DNA of 64,000 nt from Amborella trichopoda. Taxonomy: Eukaryota > Streptophyta > Magnoliopsida > Amborellales > Amborellaceae. Below, one piece after another: positions 1 to 11,565 of the stretch. A program made the translations under genes and the position numbers. The notes beneath the pieces are model-generated. The model was not told the origin of the DNA and did not search any database. It was given only the letters and a program-made list of their open reading frames with translations. Position 1 is the first letter of the stretch; every line of letters begins with the position of its first letter. Where the stretch lies: contig NW_006499603.1 in assembly GCF_000471905.2 (NCBI RefSeq), positions 1,137,390 to 1,201,389 of the forward strand, written 5' to 3'.

Positions 1-230
1 AAAAAATGTTTACCATAGTTTGATGAGTTTGGCTACTCAGTAAGTGATCATCATAATCCTAAAAATAATCATGATTGAAAGATATCAATATTTTCCAAAA
101 TGAGATCTATTAATAGAAATGCATCAACAGTTTCACTTTCAATAATTGCATAATTAAGTATAATCAGAGTAATTGAAATGCTTATAACACTTTTAACGGC
201 AGTACATAATTCAAAGGATTTCACAAAATA

Positions 231-431
231 CCCTACTGGCGTCCCAAGTAGGTCACCTATATACCCCATCAGCGTCCTGATGGGTCCACTTAATCCCTAT
301 CGGCGTCCCAGATAGGTCCACTTAATCCTTGCAGGTCCACTTATACCTCACCGGCGTACCGGATGAGTCCACTTAATCCCTACCGGCGTCCCAGATAGGT
401 CCACTTATACCTCACCGACGAACCGGATGAG
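231..431. repeat. Tandem array of about six small hairpins with shared loop
   Basis: Units spaced about 31-33 bp (one gap of 51) each form a short inverted repeat around the loop CGTC or CGTA. Stems are CCTACTGG (232-239), CCCATCAG (265-272), CCTATCGG (296-303), CTCACCGG (347-354), then two weaker copies at about 379-397 and 411-431. Each left arm pairs with its own right arm, mostly with one unpaired A in the same place on the 3' side. A linker resembling GTCCACTTAATCC joins the units. No coding potential is seen. The function is unknown. Confidence 0.8.
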
Positions 432-440
432 TCCACTTAC

Positions 441-2026
441 ATACTTAAATTATTTCTAAATCTCTTTAAACATTCGAAAGCAGCAATATCATGTACTCAA
501 CATATCACTAAAATCATTAATATGAATTTCACTTAAACCATTAATAATAATCACTCTATATAACATTTCAAAAATAACCAATCAAATATTTTGGGCTCAA
601 ATTTAGAAAGGTAGCAGTTTGTAAAGGCATTCTAGCATAATTGCCAATTTAATATGTATAGAAAAACTCTTATAAAAATTCAAGAATACAGAATTATCAC
701 AATTTATGGGATATCAATCCACAAATAAACATTTCACAACAATACTATAATCAATTGTAAAAATGTTAATTTTTTTAAATAATAAAGCAGTCATTTGCTC
801 ATGAACTTTACGATGTCTAAATATTCAAAACAATAGAAAGAAATATCACAATTTTACTAAAAGCAGAAATATCACATTTATTTCTAACAATAAACAAGAA
901 AAATAAATAAATTTATTTTTCTAATTAATAGCCTTCAAAATTTCTAACATAGATAAAATATCACAATTTTTATCAAAAAGATTTTTTTTTCAAGATAATG
1001 AGGTAACGTGCGCATAAAATTTATCACGCCTAAAATTCATGATAATAAGCAGAAATAATTATTTCATTTTATTTTTAAAAAGAATGAATTATTTTTCGAG
1101 ACAATGAGGTCACTTACACATAAAACTGATAAAATAAAGATCCTAGACGAAAATATCACTATTTATTAGAAATAGACTATTTTTCAGGAAGACGATGTCA
1201 CTTACCCACAAATGTTTGAGAGGGAGCTTCCGATAAAAAATTCGGTTCGAGAGCGGAGTTCACTATGTTTCGACTAGAGAGAGAGAGAGATCTTAAAATT
1301 TTCTAGAGTGGAGGTGCTCACCTCCCCTATTTAAATTCTTATAATGTATTATTAAAATATTTTATTACGCTCTACCTCATACCTGAGGTGTCGCGTTAAG
1401 CGTCTGCTTTTAACATACGAAAACCACGTCCGCTAAAGGACGTTGCCAGCTGCAAGCAGCAAGCAAAAGCAAGCAAGCAAACGCAGGCAAGCAAAAGTTA
1501 AACCAAGTAAAAAGTTTTTTAAAATAGTGATGGTCCCCAAGGACCATCATACTCAAACAGACCATCACCTATTTAAAAGCATCTTTTCTCTTCTTCTTTT
1601 TTTTTTTGAAATTTTAGGATTGTTACAGAAGGGCTAGGAACCCCAGCATCGAGTGAGTTCCGGGCACATTGATGCTTAGTGATGTGTGCCTTGGGTGGTG
1701 AATTGACCAAGGTATGGTCCAGGTAAAAGACGTGGCTTGTGTCGAGCCGAGCGATCTTTGAGCTGAGTGAAACCCCTCTCGAAGCACGGTGCTAGGTGAG
1801 GCGAGGACCCTCTGTTCCAGAACTGCCAAGGAGGAGAGTGCAAGAAAGTAGCAAAAATTACTCTCCCAAGTAGGAAAAGTGGCAAAAAGCAGAGCGCTAG
1901 GACGAAACTTTATGGCACATATGTTAGTGGCGTTAAGGCCACTGCCAGCAGTGACAGACTATTCCTTCAATGAAACCTGTGCGGAAGGTTGAGAAGGCCT
2001 AAAGGGCTTCCTAGGGTCTCAAAAGT
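441..2026. other. AT-rich intergenic stretch, no gene recognised
   Basis: The sequence is strongly AT-rich to about 1240, then holds a short GA run (1281-1291) and a GC-richer block from about 1380. The part around 1240-1440 looks like the edge of a decayed repeat, but I found no matching terminal repeat. No reading frame here resembles a known protein. Confidence 0.5.
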
Positions 2027-2392
2027 ATGACGCCATTAGCAATAGCACCAGTGCCACTATCATATGTGACATACTTTTATGATCCTAGGGAGAGCGAGGA
2101 GACTGCAGAGGCAGACAAGAAGTACTTGGGATGTCTTTTGAAGCTATTTCAAGTGTCTCTTGTCTATTTCGTGCTCCGAGAAATCAAAAGGTGGCTCAAA
2201 GGGAGTCAAGATGAACTCTGGTTTGATGATGGCCCTTTAAAACAAGTACAGAGGGTCACTTCAATAGCTATGGTGCAAGGAAAGCTTGACGGGCCCCACG
2301 TTGGGTGCCAGGCTGTTTATACTCTGAAATGCGAGCAAAGAACTCAGTTCCTCAACTTGATCTCGAGTGCAAGCAGGTCAAACAGTTGGTAG
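2027..2392 (+). other. Unrecognised 121-codon open frame
   Basis: This is the longest open frame in the first 9 kb (121 codons from ATG). Its product is mixed in composition, with a hydrophobic patch at about residues 36-50 (LLKLFQVSLVYFVL) and no motif I know. There is no clear promoter, and the sequence on both sides looks like decayed repeat. It may be a chance frame or a scrap of transposon coding sequence. Confidence 0.15.
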
Positions 2393-2506
2393 AGAAAGGG
2401 TCTCGTCAAATTACTTCTCGAGCGAGAATCAGACCACAAGGCCGTATCTCACTCGGACTGACAGTAAAGCAGGCTTTGCATGAACCTTAGCCTTTGAGTT
2501 CAGGAT

Positions 2507-2615
2507 AGACTTTAATGAAGATCTTTTTAGACTTTAATGAAGATCTTTTTGGACTTTAATGAAGATCTTTTTAGACTTTAATCAAAAGAGTGAGATTTTA
2601 ATAAAGATCTCTTTA
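2507..2615. repeat. 22-bp tandem repeat
   Basis: Three near-perfect copies and a fourth degraded copy of a 22-bp unit of the form gactttaatgaagatctttt run head to tail. The unit contains the GAAGATC motif. It is a local slippage-type minisatellite. Confidence 0.8.
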
Positions 2616-2817
2616 GAAAGGGAAAGATAACTACAATAATCAGATAGATAGAATCAAACCGAGCTAAGCTAAGAAAGCTTTAAATCATGCTCATGACTAA
2701 CTATGAAGGCATTAAAGATGAAAAAGTAAATGAACTTTATTAATGTTAATGATTCGAAATAAAAGAGAGAGGAGAAGAGAATGTGAATTTTTAATGGTGG
2801 TCTTAATGAGGGAGAAG

Positions 2818-2860
2818 AGGGAGTGAAAGAGAGGGTGAGAGAGAGAAAGAGAGAGATGGT

Positions 2861-2895
<35 letters not shown>
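2818..2895. repeat. (GA)n microsatellite
   Basis: An imperfect GA-rich run ends in a nearly pure (GA)n tract of about 30 bp. Confidence 0.9.
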
Positions 2896-2898
<3 letters not shown>

Positions 2899-2899
2899 A

Positions 2900-4134
2900 A
2901 GGGAAAAAATAAGGCTCATTAATGGAGAATAAGAGAAAACATGGATAACATGATTTCAATTATAAAGGAAGAGATGGGGAACCTTTGGTCTGGCCCGTAG
3001 GCCCGATACCCAGACTCGACACCGATTCAGGGTTAATAATTGTACAGTTGTTCCTAATGCTCGTGATTTAGATGGAGCAAGTGAATATAGGTGGAAGGGG
3101 GCCCGAAAGGTCACCTTCAAGGTAAAGTATAGTTGAATCGGTTAAAGGTTCAAGTTTGGAAGCTTGGGTGAAGGTTTGGGCTTTTTATTTTAGGTTTACT
3201 TTGGCAGAGCTTATATACTTAATACGCAAAAATTCAACCTTTGGCTTAAGTTCAATTTGACAGAGCTTAATCGCTTGATGTGAAAAAAATCTCTCTTTTG
3301 CTTCAGGTCAAGAGGTTTATTTACAGCCAAATCGGGCTCAAAATAGCTGTTGGATCCTTTCAGGGGGTGATCTTGACCATCCATTTCTTGGTGAGACTCG
3401 GAATGCCTCTGGCTTGGCACCGAGGTCATCATTACTTCGCATTAAATTCAACCTTTGAATTAAATGTTGCCTTAATTTTCATCTAATCCATTTAATTGCT
3501 TTCGAATCACGATGATTGGATCGGATACAAGTGTGTCAAGAGAAAGGCGCCACTGACAATGGTGCCGACACCATTCAGGCTTGCTCCATGAGCCAAAATG
3601 CTACATGTTGTGTTCTGAATGACTAGCCGTACGAGGGGTCATGATGTGTCATTGCTTGGAATTCCTCCTGTGGCATTCTGAGTGGTGATAATTTCTGATG
3701 ACTACTTTGACGCGTCGTTTAGCCAGCGGTTGAGTGGATGTTTCCTCGACAAACCAAAAGTTCACACGCAAATCCGTACTAATACCAACAAACACGTCAA
3801 TACATCCTGACAGGTGTCAGTCTATACCGACAAGCATAATCATGAAAATTTATTTCACTTCCACAATCTGCCACTGTTTTGAGGGGCTTCTCTCCATTCT
3901 AGTCGTTAATCCTTGCTATTGAGGGGTTCATATTTTTGTCATCATTGGGAGTGGTTTTTATGCCATTGTGAGTGACGCTGAGTGTTTGTGCTTCTGAATT
4001 CTCCTTCAGTTTGACTATTTTGCTATTGGTTCTGACTTGCCTCGCTTTTTGCGTGCCTTCAACTCTGCCCAAGTGCTCTAAGGTCTTTTGGAAGCTTGCT
4101 TGTGGTTGGGTAAGGTGGGTGTGAGTGGTTCAAG
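2900..4134. other. Non-coding stretch without recognisable genes
   Basis: Unique-looking sequence of moderate GC. Short direct echoes of 'attcaacctttg' occur near 3230 and 3450. Open frames are under 75 codons and resemble nothing known. It may be old LTR or transposon sequence, but no ends were found. Confidence 0.4.
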
Positions 4135-4716
4135 TATCGAGGTGGCTTACCTAGGGTATATTGATCCGTTATGGTTTCCTCAATTGAGATCGGGGTATCT
4201 ATAAGTCTATTTTGAAACTCTTTTCCCAAATCTCCCCCTCTCTTATCAGAATACTTTTTCACAGTATTTTATCAGATTCTCAAGCTCCTCACTACTCTAA
4301 TTGGTTTTACCGGTCATCCATACAAAAGTGGTCTGACGACCGATCCCTTGCCCGTGTTACAATTCGATATGATCCTTATCCTCTACCTACATATCAAGGA
4401 TTTTGCACGTGAAAGCGAGGCAGAGGTTGTATTTTTTCTGAAGAAATTTTCATGTATAAACACTTGGACATCGAGAAGCCTGACAATGGTCTCAGGTTAT
4501 CCCAAGCCTATTGTGTTAGCTTGAGTTTCATAGTTTCAAGGTGTGTTAGTGTATTAGTGGATGTATCTTGCTAAGATCATGATGAAGCCGTAAATTCAAC
4601 ATCAGAGTTGGGCATTACCTGATCATTGACGAAATACATCTCAGTAACCTAATTAGCACATGAGGCAATCAAGATATCTAAAAGTTTTCCTTAGTGTCTC
4701 TAGGGTACCCTAACCA
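4135..4716. repeat. Direct repeat, left copy (~580 bp)
   Basis: This block is closely repeated at 6152-6756 in the same orientation. Shared landmarks include acctagggtatattg near the start and gtgtctctagg near the end. The right copy has about 20 bp more just before the shared taccctaacc. The blocks do not start TG or end CA, so they are not obvious LTRs. They could be a segmental tandem duplication or the ends of an unclassified element about 2.6 kb long. Confidence 0.75.
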
Positions 4717-4777
4717 AGTGCTTCTAATATGATTCGTATACATGAAGACATGGTTCTGTTATGTGATCCATGCATGG

Positions 4778-5008
4778 TGACATGCTTCTGATAAGATATG
4801 TGTGCATGATAATATGCTTCTGATAAGATATGTTCATGGCAACATGCTTCTGATAAGATATATGTACATGACAACATGCTTCTGATAAGATATGTGTGCA
4901 TAGCAACATACTTTCTGATAAGATATGTGTGCATAGCAACATGCTTCTGATAAGATATGTGTGCATAGTAACATGCCTTTGATAAGATATGGGCGCATGG
5001 AGAAATGT
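4778..5008. repeat. 32-bp minisatellite
   Basis: About seven copies of a 32-bp unit built around catgcttctgataagatatg follow each other with small changes. It lies just inside the left ~580-bp direct repeat. Long open frames on the minus strand here only reflect the repeat, whose unit length is not a multiple of three. Confidence 0.85.
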
Positions 5009-5009
5009 C

Positions 5010-6151
5010 CCTATTATGATATGATGAGATATTTGTACCGGCAACTGTGATTTTTCCCTAACTGTTTATAATAAGATGAGAGTTAGGAGTGTATGTGTTT
5101 GGGTGGTCGCTCGCCCAAAAATTATGTGATTCATTACTCATTGGGACCCCTTTTGTAGTGTAATGCTCTCTCGCCAGAAGGGCATATGCGAGGGTCGTGT
5201 CTTGCATGGCCAGTGCCTACCAAAAGCCCTAAAGCACGTTGGGGACCGTGTGTGTGTGTGAGGCACTACACAACAGATTTACCTGTTGGTGGTGCTTCCC
5301 TCCTGGTTGTAATGGTAGAGGTTCTGCGCACCAGGAATTGATTGGTCTAATGGGTGGAACTTCTACTTCAGGAGTTAGTTGGTATATCTGGGGCTTCTAC
5401 TTTAAGAGTTAGTTGGTATCTCTTGATCTCGATTACGCTTGTTACATACATGCCTAACTGTTTTGAGCTGTTATGACACTCATGCCTTAATGATTTGATC
5501 GACTTCTTATTACATTCATATCTGGTGAATATGATTTGTTATTACTCCACCATGAAACAAATCATGCATGACACGTTTGTTTAAATGTGAATTTGACACA
5601 TGACTCAATGTTTTGTAAGATTTGCATAAAACCCTGATTATTGTCATGATATAATATTTGTAAACAGGATTGCATGGCACCTAGGTCTATTTACTGGGCT
5701 TTACATCTCACTTTTTAAAAGTTTTCCTCCATATAGAGTGATAGCCAGCATATTTGGAGTGACATGTCCCGGTGGTCGTGCTTGGGGTCCCCTACTCCCC
5801 TTCTCTTAAAGCTCCATTTTATAATATACGTTTTGGCTGACAGTTTGGCAATATAGTCCTTTTAAGTTGGTATATATTTGATGTTGGGTCTTTTGAGCCT
5901 TTGGACTGTTATATATATTTTGGGACTTGTTTGTCCAGCAGACTATGGTTACGTGTATTGTGTTTCGTTTTTCGTTTCTTTTGTGGTTGGCTTTGATACT
6001 GGAATTCCTTCTTTTCAAATTCTTGAAAGCACTCTAGCCCGAGTTGCACTCGCTACCTGTGGTCGTGACCCCACGCCCTATTCTCCTCCGATGGGCCAGA
6101 GCCTAGCCCTTTGTGGGTCCGACAGGGATGGTAGGGACTGGGGTTGTGACA
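5010..6151. other. LTR-like non-coding segment between the direct repeats
   Basis: This segment has no credible coding frame. Its right part (about 5760-6151) has C-rich phrases and ends ggggttgtgaca, the style of 3' ends of Ty3/gypsy chromovirus LTRs. No matching TG start or target duplication could be fixed, so an LTR fossil is only a suggestion. Confidence 0.3.
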
Positions 6152-6756
6152 ATCGAGGCAGCTAACCTAGGGTATATTGGTCCACTGTGGTTTCCATAAT
6201 CAAGGTCAGGGTATCTACAAGTCTATTTTGAAACTCTTTTCCCAAATCTCCCCCTCTCTTATCAGAAAACTTTTTCCCAGTATTCTATCGGATTCTCAAG
6301 CTCCACACCACTCTAATCGGTTTTATCGGTCATCCATACGAGAGTGGTTTGACGAACGATCCCTTGCTTGGGTTACAATTGGATAGGATCCTTGTACTCT
6401 ACCTACTTATCGATGAGTTTGCACGTGAAAGTGAGGCGGAGGTTGTATTTTTCCTAATGAAGTTTTCATGTATAAACATTTGGACATCGAGAAGCCTAAC
6501 TATGGTCTCAAGTTAACCCAAGCCTATTGTGTTAGCTTGAGTTTCATTGTTCCAAGGGGTGCTAGTGTACTAGTGGATGTATCTTGCTAAGGTCAGGATG
6601 AAGCTGTAGATTCAACATCAGAGTTGGGCATCACCTGATCATTGACGAAATACATCTCAATAACCTAATTAGCACATGAGGCAATCAAGATCTCTAAAAG
6701 TTTTCCCTAGTGTCTCTAGGATAAACGCCCAAGATTCGAGCTACCCTAACCTAGAA
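6152..6756. repeat. Direct repeat, right copy (~600 bp)
   Basis: This is the partner of the block at 4135-4716. Both copies begin with atcgagg and stay alignable to taccctaacc. Many single-base differences show that the duplication is not recent. Confidence 0.75.
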
Positions 6757-6909
6757 AATATTTGAAATTTGGGCAAGATTTAGGTATGCCCACCATAGCC
6801 TTAAGCCAACCCTTTATGGGCAACTATTAGTCCTAAGTAGCCTTGGGTGTTCTTAGAGGCTGGGAATATACAGAGGGTGCACTCCCATTAGGGGCTCGCT
6901 CTCTCCAAA

Positions 6910-6982
6910 TGGCCTTTCCTCTGGGGAATAGGTGGCCTTTTTTCCTTTGGGGAATAGGTGGCCTTTCCTTTGGGGAATAGTC
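6910..6982. repeat. Short tandem repeat, about three copies
   Basis: Three copies of a unit of the form ggggaataggtggcctttcc occur in a row with small length changes. Confidence 0.7.
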
Positions 6983-7243
6983 TCAGGGTTTGGAAAATAT
7001 TTGAAAGTGTGTTTTTTTTTTTTTGGTGCTCTATAGTGTGTGATTTGTGTGGAACACACACCCATGCACATGAAAAGGTGCCTCAGTATATTCAAGTTAA
7101 CATAGAATAAAGAGCAAAGAAACGAGATATGAGCACGACCACAACCTTTGCAAGTTCGATGTTCCTTGACCGATTAGGACTTGAATAAGGAACAATTGTC
7201 AGGTGACCAAAAGAACTATAGTGTCAAAAAGGAGTAAGGAAAA

Positions 7244-7625
7244 AGTTTATATAGAGCCGAGGCCCTAAACAATCAAATTAGAGCCCGTCTCAAAATTTTC
7301 ACTAGAAGAGGTCGTTTTGATGCCCAAATATCCTCAAATTGATCATCTCGACATCAAGATGCATGAACATGAGAAGAAAATGGATTTCAAGTGTTGAAAA
7401 GAATGCATCGTATAACACATTTCTGGACCATCAATTTTCAAGATTTTTAAATTTTCATAGATCTGCTCGATCTACAATATTTTTCAAGCTTTAAATTTAA
7501 TAATTAAATATATAAATATATTTTAAGGCTATCACAAAGATTTCCAGTATTGAAACCACATTTCTCGATACTATTTGAAATTGCGCAATATTTTGATTGT
7601 TTAGAGCCTCGGGCCTATGTAAACT
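7244..7625. mobile_element. MITE copy 1 (34-bp terminal inverted repeats)
   Basis: A 382-bp AT-rich element without coding capacity. Its ends form an inverted repeat of about 34 bp (left start AGTTTATATAGAGCC, right end complementary with about four mismatches) containing the core CTAAACAATCAAA. The whole body is repeated in reverse orientation at 15543-15895, which confirms an element and not a chance hairpin. No clear target duplication is visible, so the superfamily is open. Confidence 0.75.
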
Positions 7626-9507
7626 TCAACCAAGAAATAAAAGACACTGAAATAATAGGTGAAGTTTTTTGTTTTTTTTTTCTTTTTTTTTTGAAAAGCA
7701 GTCAGAAAGGATAACTTACTTTTTCGGAAGAAAAGAAGCAGCCTTTTTTTTGTTCTTTTAAAAGAAAAATTTCAGAAACATGGGGAAACAGGAAAAAAGT
7801 TAATCAACACAAAGACCTAGAAGTTTCTCCGAATCAAGGAGTACAATGAAAGTGAACCTGTAAGCGACTTTGTAGACGAAGGACACCTTACTAGACAAAT
7901 CTAAGAGCAAAAAGGCTTTGCGAGAAAACGACATTCGCTTACAAGTTCAAATGTTTGCAAAAGAGACATCCTACTGAGAAATTCCAGGAGCCTAGAGGTA
8001 CTATGTAAAACAAAACTCGCATGCAATAAGTGGCCAGACCCAAGTTTCAATGCTCTTGAAATTTGGCCGAGGGTGAACAGATGCGAAAATGTAAAAAATG
8101 TAGGCATGTTTGATCAAAGATGCTCCTAAGTCCCTTGATCAATCATGCATGCAAGCTTGAAAAAGACGCAGATGCCTTATCAGCCTCCCTCAACTCTAAA
8201 AACGTTCTAGATCAGATAGTGTAGATTTGGGGGCGTTTACCGTGGATGCGTAACGAGCTCAACGGGGTCCCGTAGTAGGCACCAAACGTTCTAGATCAAA
8301 TAGTGTAGATTTCGGGGGAGTTTACCGTGGATGCGTAACGAGCTCAACGGGTCCCGTAGTAGGCACCATATTATTTATGATCGAAAGCTTGAGGCAAATG
8401 GTGCTTGAACCATTCTGCCCATATTTTCGAACCTAAACTCAATCAATCAGAGGTAGAGATAGAGCTCGGTCGCTTTACAGCTCACAGGAGAGACTAGTCA
8501 AGAGAACACCCTCTCATGAACTGTCGGCTGCATTGGTCAAAAGGTGATAAAACCGAATGTCCACTAACAAGAAGTTTCTCAAAAAATTTCTTGAAATAAG
8601 GAGGGGAGAGATTCATAAAACAATTTTGAGAATGATGGACTAACCTATATGTGAAAATAAACTTACTTTGGGGCCTGTTTCATATGAGAAGTGTGCACCG
8701 ACCTCTTCCGCCCTTCGGAATCTGCTGAACGGGGTTCAACAGTGTCCTTAATTGGGCTCTTTAGTTATTTGGCTACAGGAGGTGATGACTCAGATTGAGG
8801 GTAAGTAGTCCAGGTTTTGCCTTTTGGTCATGGCTAGGTATGCACTTTAGGTCTATGCTGGTTTTACCATATCCTATGGTAGTCGAGGGTTTTCTTGAGT
8901 AGGGAATTGGGGGTTAGCTTTTTAAAGGTTTCTAAGGTTACACGGTGAGGTTTCAAAATCTATAGGGCCTACCTTGATTGAGCTAAAAAAGAGCGGTCCT
9001 AAACTCGAAGGTGGAGGGCTATTTATAGGCCGTGGACCTAGGTAATGGCTTCAAAAAATGGAGATCAAATCTAAGCCATCAACTATGAATCAACCTATGC
9101 CACCTGTGCGTTTGATTATTGCGCATGTGAGTTAGTTCGTTGAATCATGTAGACCCTAGATAACGATTATTTCCTACCAACTGTCCTGTAGGCCTGCTCT
9201 TGAAATATTGGCCAAAAGAGTTCCCAGAAACCTGTACTTTTGAGCCTTAGGGAGCACAATAGTCTAGTGAGCCACACTACGCCATGCCATAATCCATTGT
9301 CCCGGGGAAGCCATCAATCAACCCAAATCCGATTACAACTAGTTCCAAAGTGATACAGAATTGGATCATATCACCCCTATAAGTTTTGGCGGGTTTCACT
9401 GGACCAGCAGAGAGCTGATTCGGGCCCATGATGTGGGGCTCATTGCTATGCCCAATGGGCCTAGTGGCGCGGATGCATTGAGGGACCGTTTCAAGCCCCA
9501 AAAGACC
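7626..9507. other. Non-coding stretch with a tandem duplication
   Basis: There is no recognisable gene. The stretch has A/T runs near 7670-7760, the 84-bp duplication annotated separately, and phrases near 8690-9500 that look like decayed repeat. Open frames are short and unlike known proteins. Confidence 0.4.
8201..8368. repeat. 84-bp tandem duplication
   Basis: Two adjacent copies of an 84-bp unit, starting aacgttctagatca and ending cccgtagtaggcacc, differ at only a few positions. Confidence 0.9.
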
Positions 9508-11440
9508 TTAGGGTCTATTTGGGTACATGGATTTTAAGACATGGATTCCTAATATCTTGGATATTATCAAAATATAATGTTTTGAATTGTTTAATCATTA
9601 GGATACTTAAAATAGGAAAACCAAAATCATGGAACTAAGACCTATTTTTTCATGATTTCATTTCCCCACCAAAACTTGTTTTTTTGCATTAAAGGCCTAT
9701 GGATTTCACTCATTGGCTCCATCGGCCTCAAAACAGAGGGAGCATTTGGTAGGTATGGCATTTGGTAGGTACGAAAATTTAGAGAGAAAAACTGCCTAAA
9801 TTTTTTATCATGAGAACTATCTCAAAATTTTTAGAGATAAAAATTATCACAAATTTTAAATTTTAGAGAGATAAAGTATGTTAAAATTTTAGAAAGAGAA
9901 AGTATGTTAAAATTTTAGAAAAAGTACCAAATTTTAAAATTTTAAAGAGAAATTATCTCAAATTTTAACTTTTAAAGAGAGAAAGTATGTCAAAATTTTC
10001 GAAAGAAAAGGTATGTTAAAAATTTTAAAAAGAAAGTACCAAATCTTTTTTGAGAGATAAACTATCACAAAATTTTAGAGAAAGAAACTATCTCAAATTT
10101 TAGGTTTTAGAGAGAAACTATCATATTTTAGAGAGAGAATGTACATGCAAATTTTTTTAGAGAAAAACTATATCAATTTTTTAGAGAGATAAACTATTAT
10201 AAATTTTAGAAACAGAAACGGCCAAAAAAATAAATAGAGAGAGAAATATCTCGTTTTTTTAGAGGGAGAAACTATCTTGAATTTTGAGTTTTAGAGATAA
10301 ACTATCATGAATTTTGAATTTTAGAAAAAGAAAATATATTAAAATTTCAGAAAAAGAAATTACATCAAATTTAAGAGAGAGAAACTACCTAAAAAAATTT
10401 AGAGAGAAAAACTATCTAAAAATTTTTGGAGAGAAAAACTATCACAAAATTTATGTTTTAGAGAGAAAAAATATATTAAATTTTCGAGAGATAAACTATA
10501 TCAAATTTTAAATATAGAAAGTACATGAAAGTTTTAGAGAGAAAAACTACCTCAAAAAAATGTAGAGAGAAAAACTATCTCAAAATTTAAGTTTTAGAGA
10601 GAGAAAGTATCTCAAGTTTTAAACTTTAAAGAGATAGAGTTTATCAAAGTTTAGAGAGACACTATATCAAATTTTAAAGAGAAACTATTTCAAAATTTTA
10701 GAGAGAGAAACTATCTCAACCTTAAAGTTTTAGAGAGAGAAAGCATCTTAAAATTTAAGATAGTAGCTATATCAAATTTTAGAGAGAGAAAGCACATAAA
10801 AATTCTTAGAAAAAGAAATTGTCGCAAAATTTTTAGATGGAAACTATTTCAAATTTTAGCTTTTAGAAAGAGAAAGTATCTTAAAATTTGAGAGACAAAC
10901 TATACCATATTTTTTTGAGAGAAACTACTTAAAAATATTTAGAGATAAAAACTATATCAAAATTATTAAAAGAGTGGAACTATCTCAAGTTTTAAGTTTT
11001 AGAGAGGGAGTACCTTGAAATTTTAGAAAGATAAACTACATTAAATTCTTGAGATAGTAAAGCTCCTAAAATTTTTAGAGATAAATTGTCTCAAAATTTT
11101 TAGATAGACAATTTCAAATTTTAAATTTTGGATGGAAAGAATATAAAATTTTAGTGAGACAAACCACATAAAATTTTAGAGAGAAAAACTATCTCAAAAT
11201 TTTTATAGATACACTATCCCAAATTTTGAGTTTCACAGAAAGGAAATATATATCACGTTTTGTTACCAAATAATGGACATAGATGTGATTGCAAAGAATC
11301 CATAAATTTTATATAGTTTATCCGAACAAGAGATTTGAGGAATCCATGACAAAAATCCTTGATATTGAAAATCCATGAATTTCCTTGGATTTCATATATC
11401 TAAGATTCCTATTTTCTTCCTATCCAAACAGGACCTAAAG
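9508..11440. mobile_element. Left arm of a foldback structure; MITE-like element rich in internal repeats
   Basis: The ends are inverted with respect to each other: the left end reads ccttagggtctatttggg and the right end is complementary to cctttaggtcctgtttgg, a terminus of the kind seen in plant hAT-like MITEs. Between them lies about 1.4 kb (9770-11230) of imperfect repeats of the theme ttagagagagaaactatctc. No protein is encoded; open frames such as that at 10314-10511 only translate the repeat. A second copy in opposite orientation follows after about 125 bp. Confidence 0.7.
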
Positions 11441-11565
11441 GAAAACAAATTAAGATAAAACATTAAATAATCGAATAAAAGGAAGGGAGAGATGCTTACT
11501 TGAAAATCCGACTTAGAAAATATGAGACCCGGAATTGGGTCACGCCCTTTTTCTTATGCTCCCTC

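Noticed and set aside
231-431. CRISPR array or tRNA cluster
   Set aside because: No unique spacers of constant length and no tRNA cloverleaf; units are small hairpins.
4710-5044. Minus-strand frames with repeated HTYLIRS-like text
   Set aside because: They only translate the 32-bp minisatellite in different frames.
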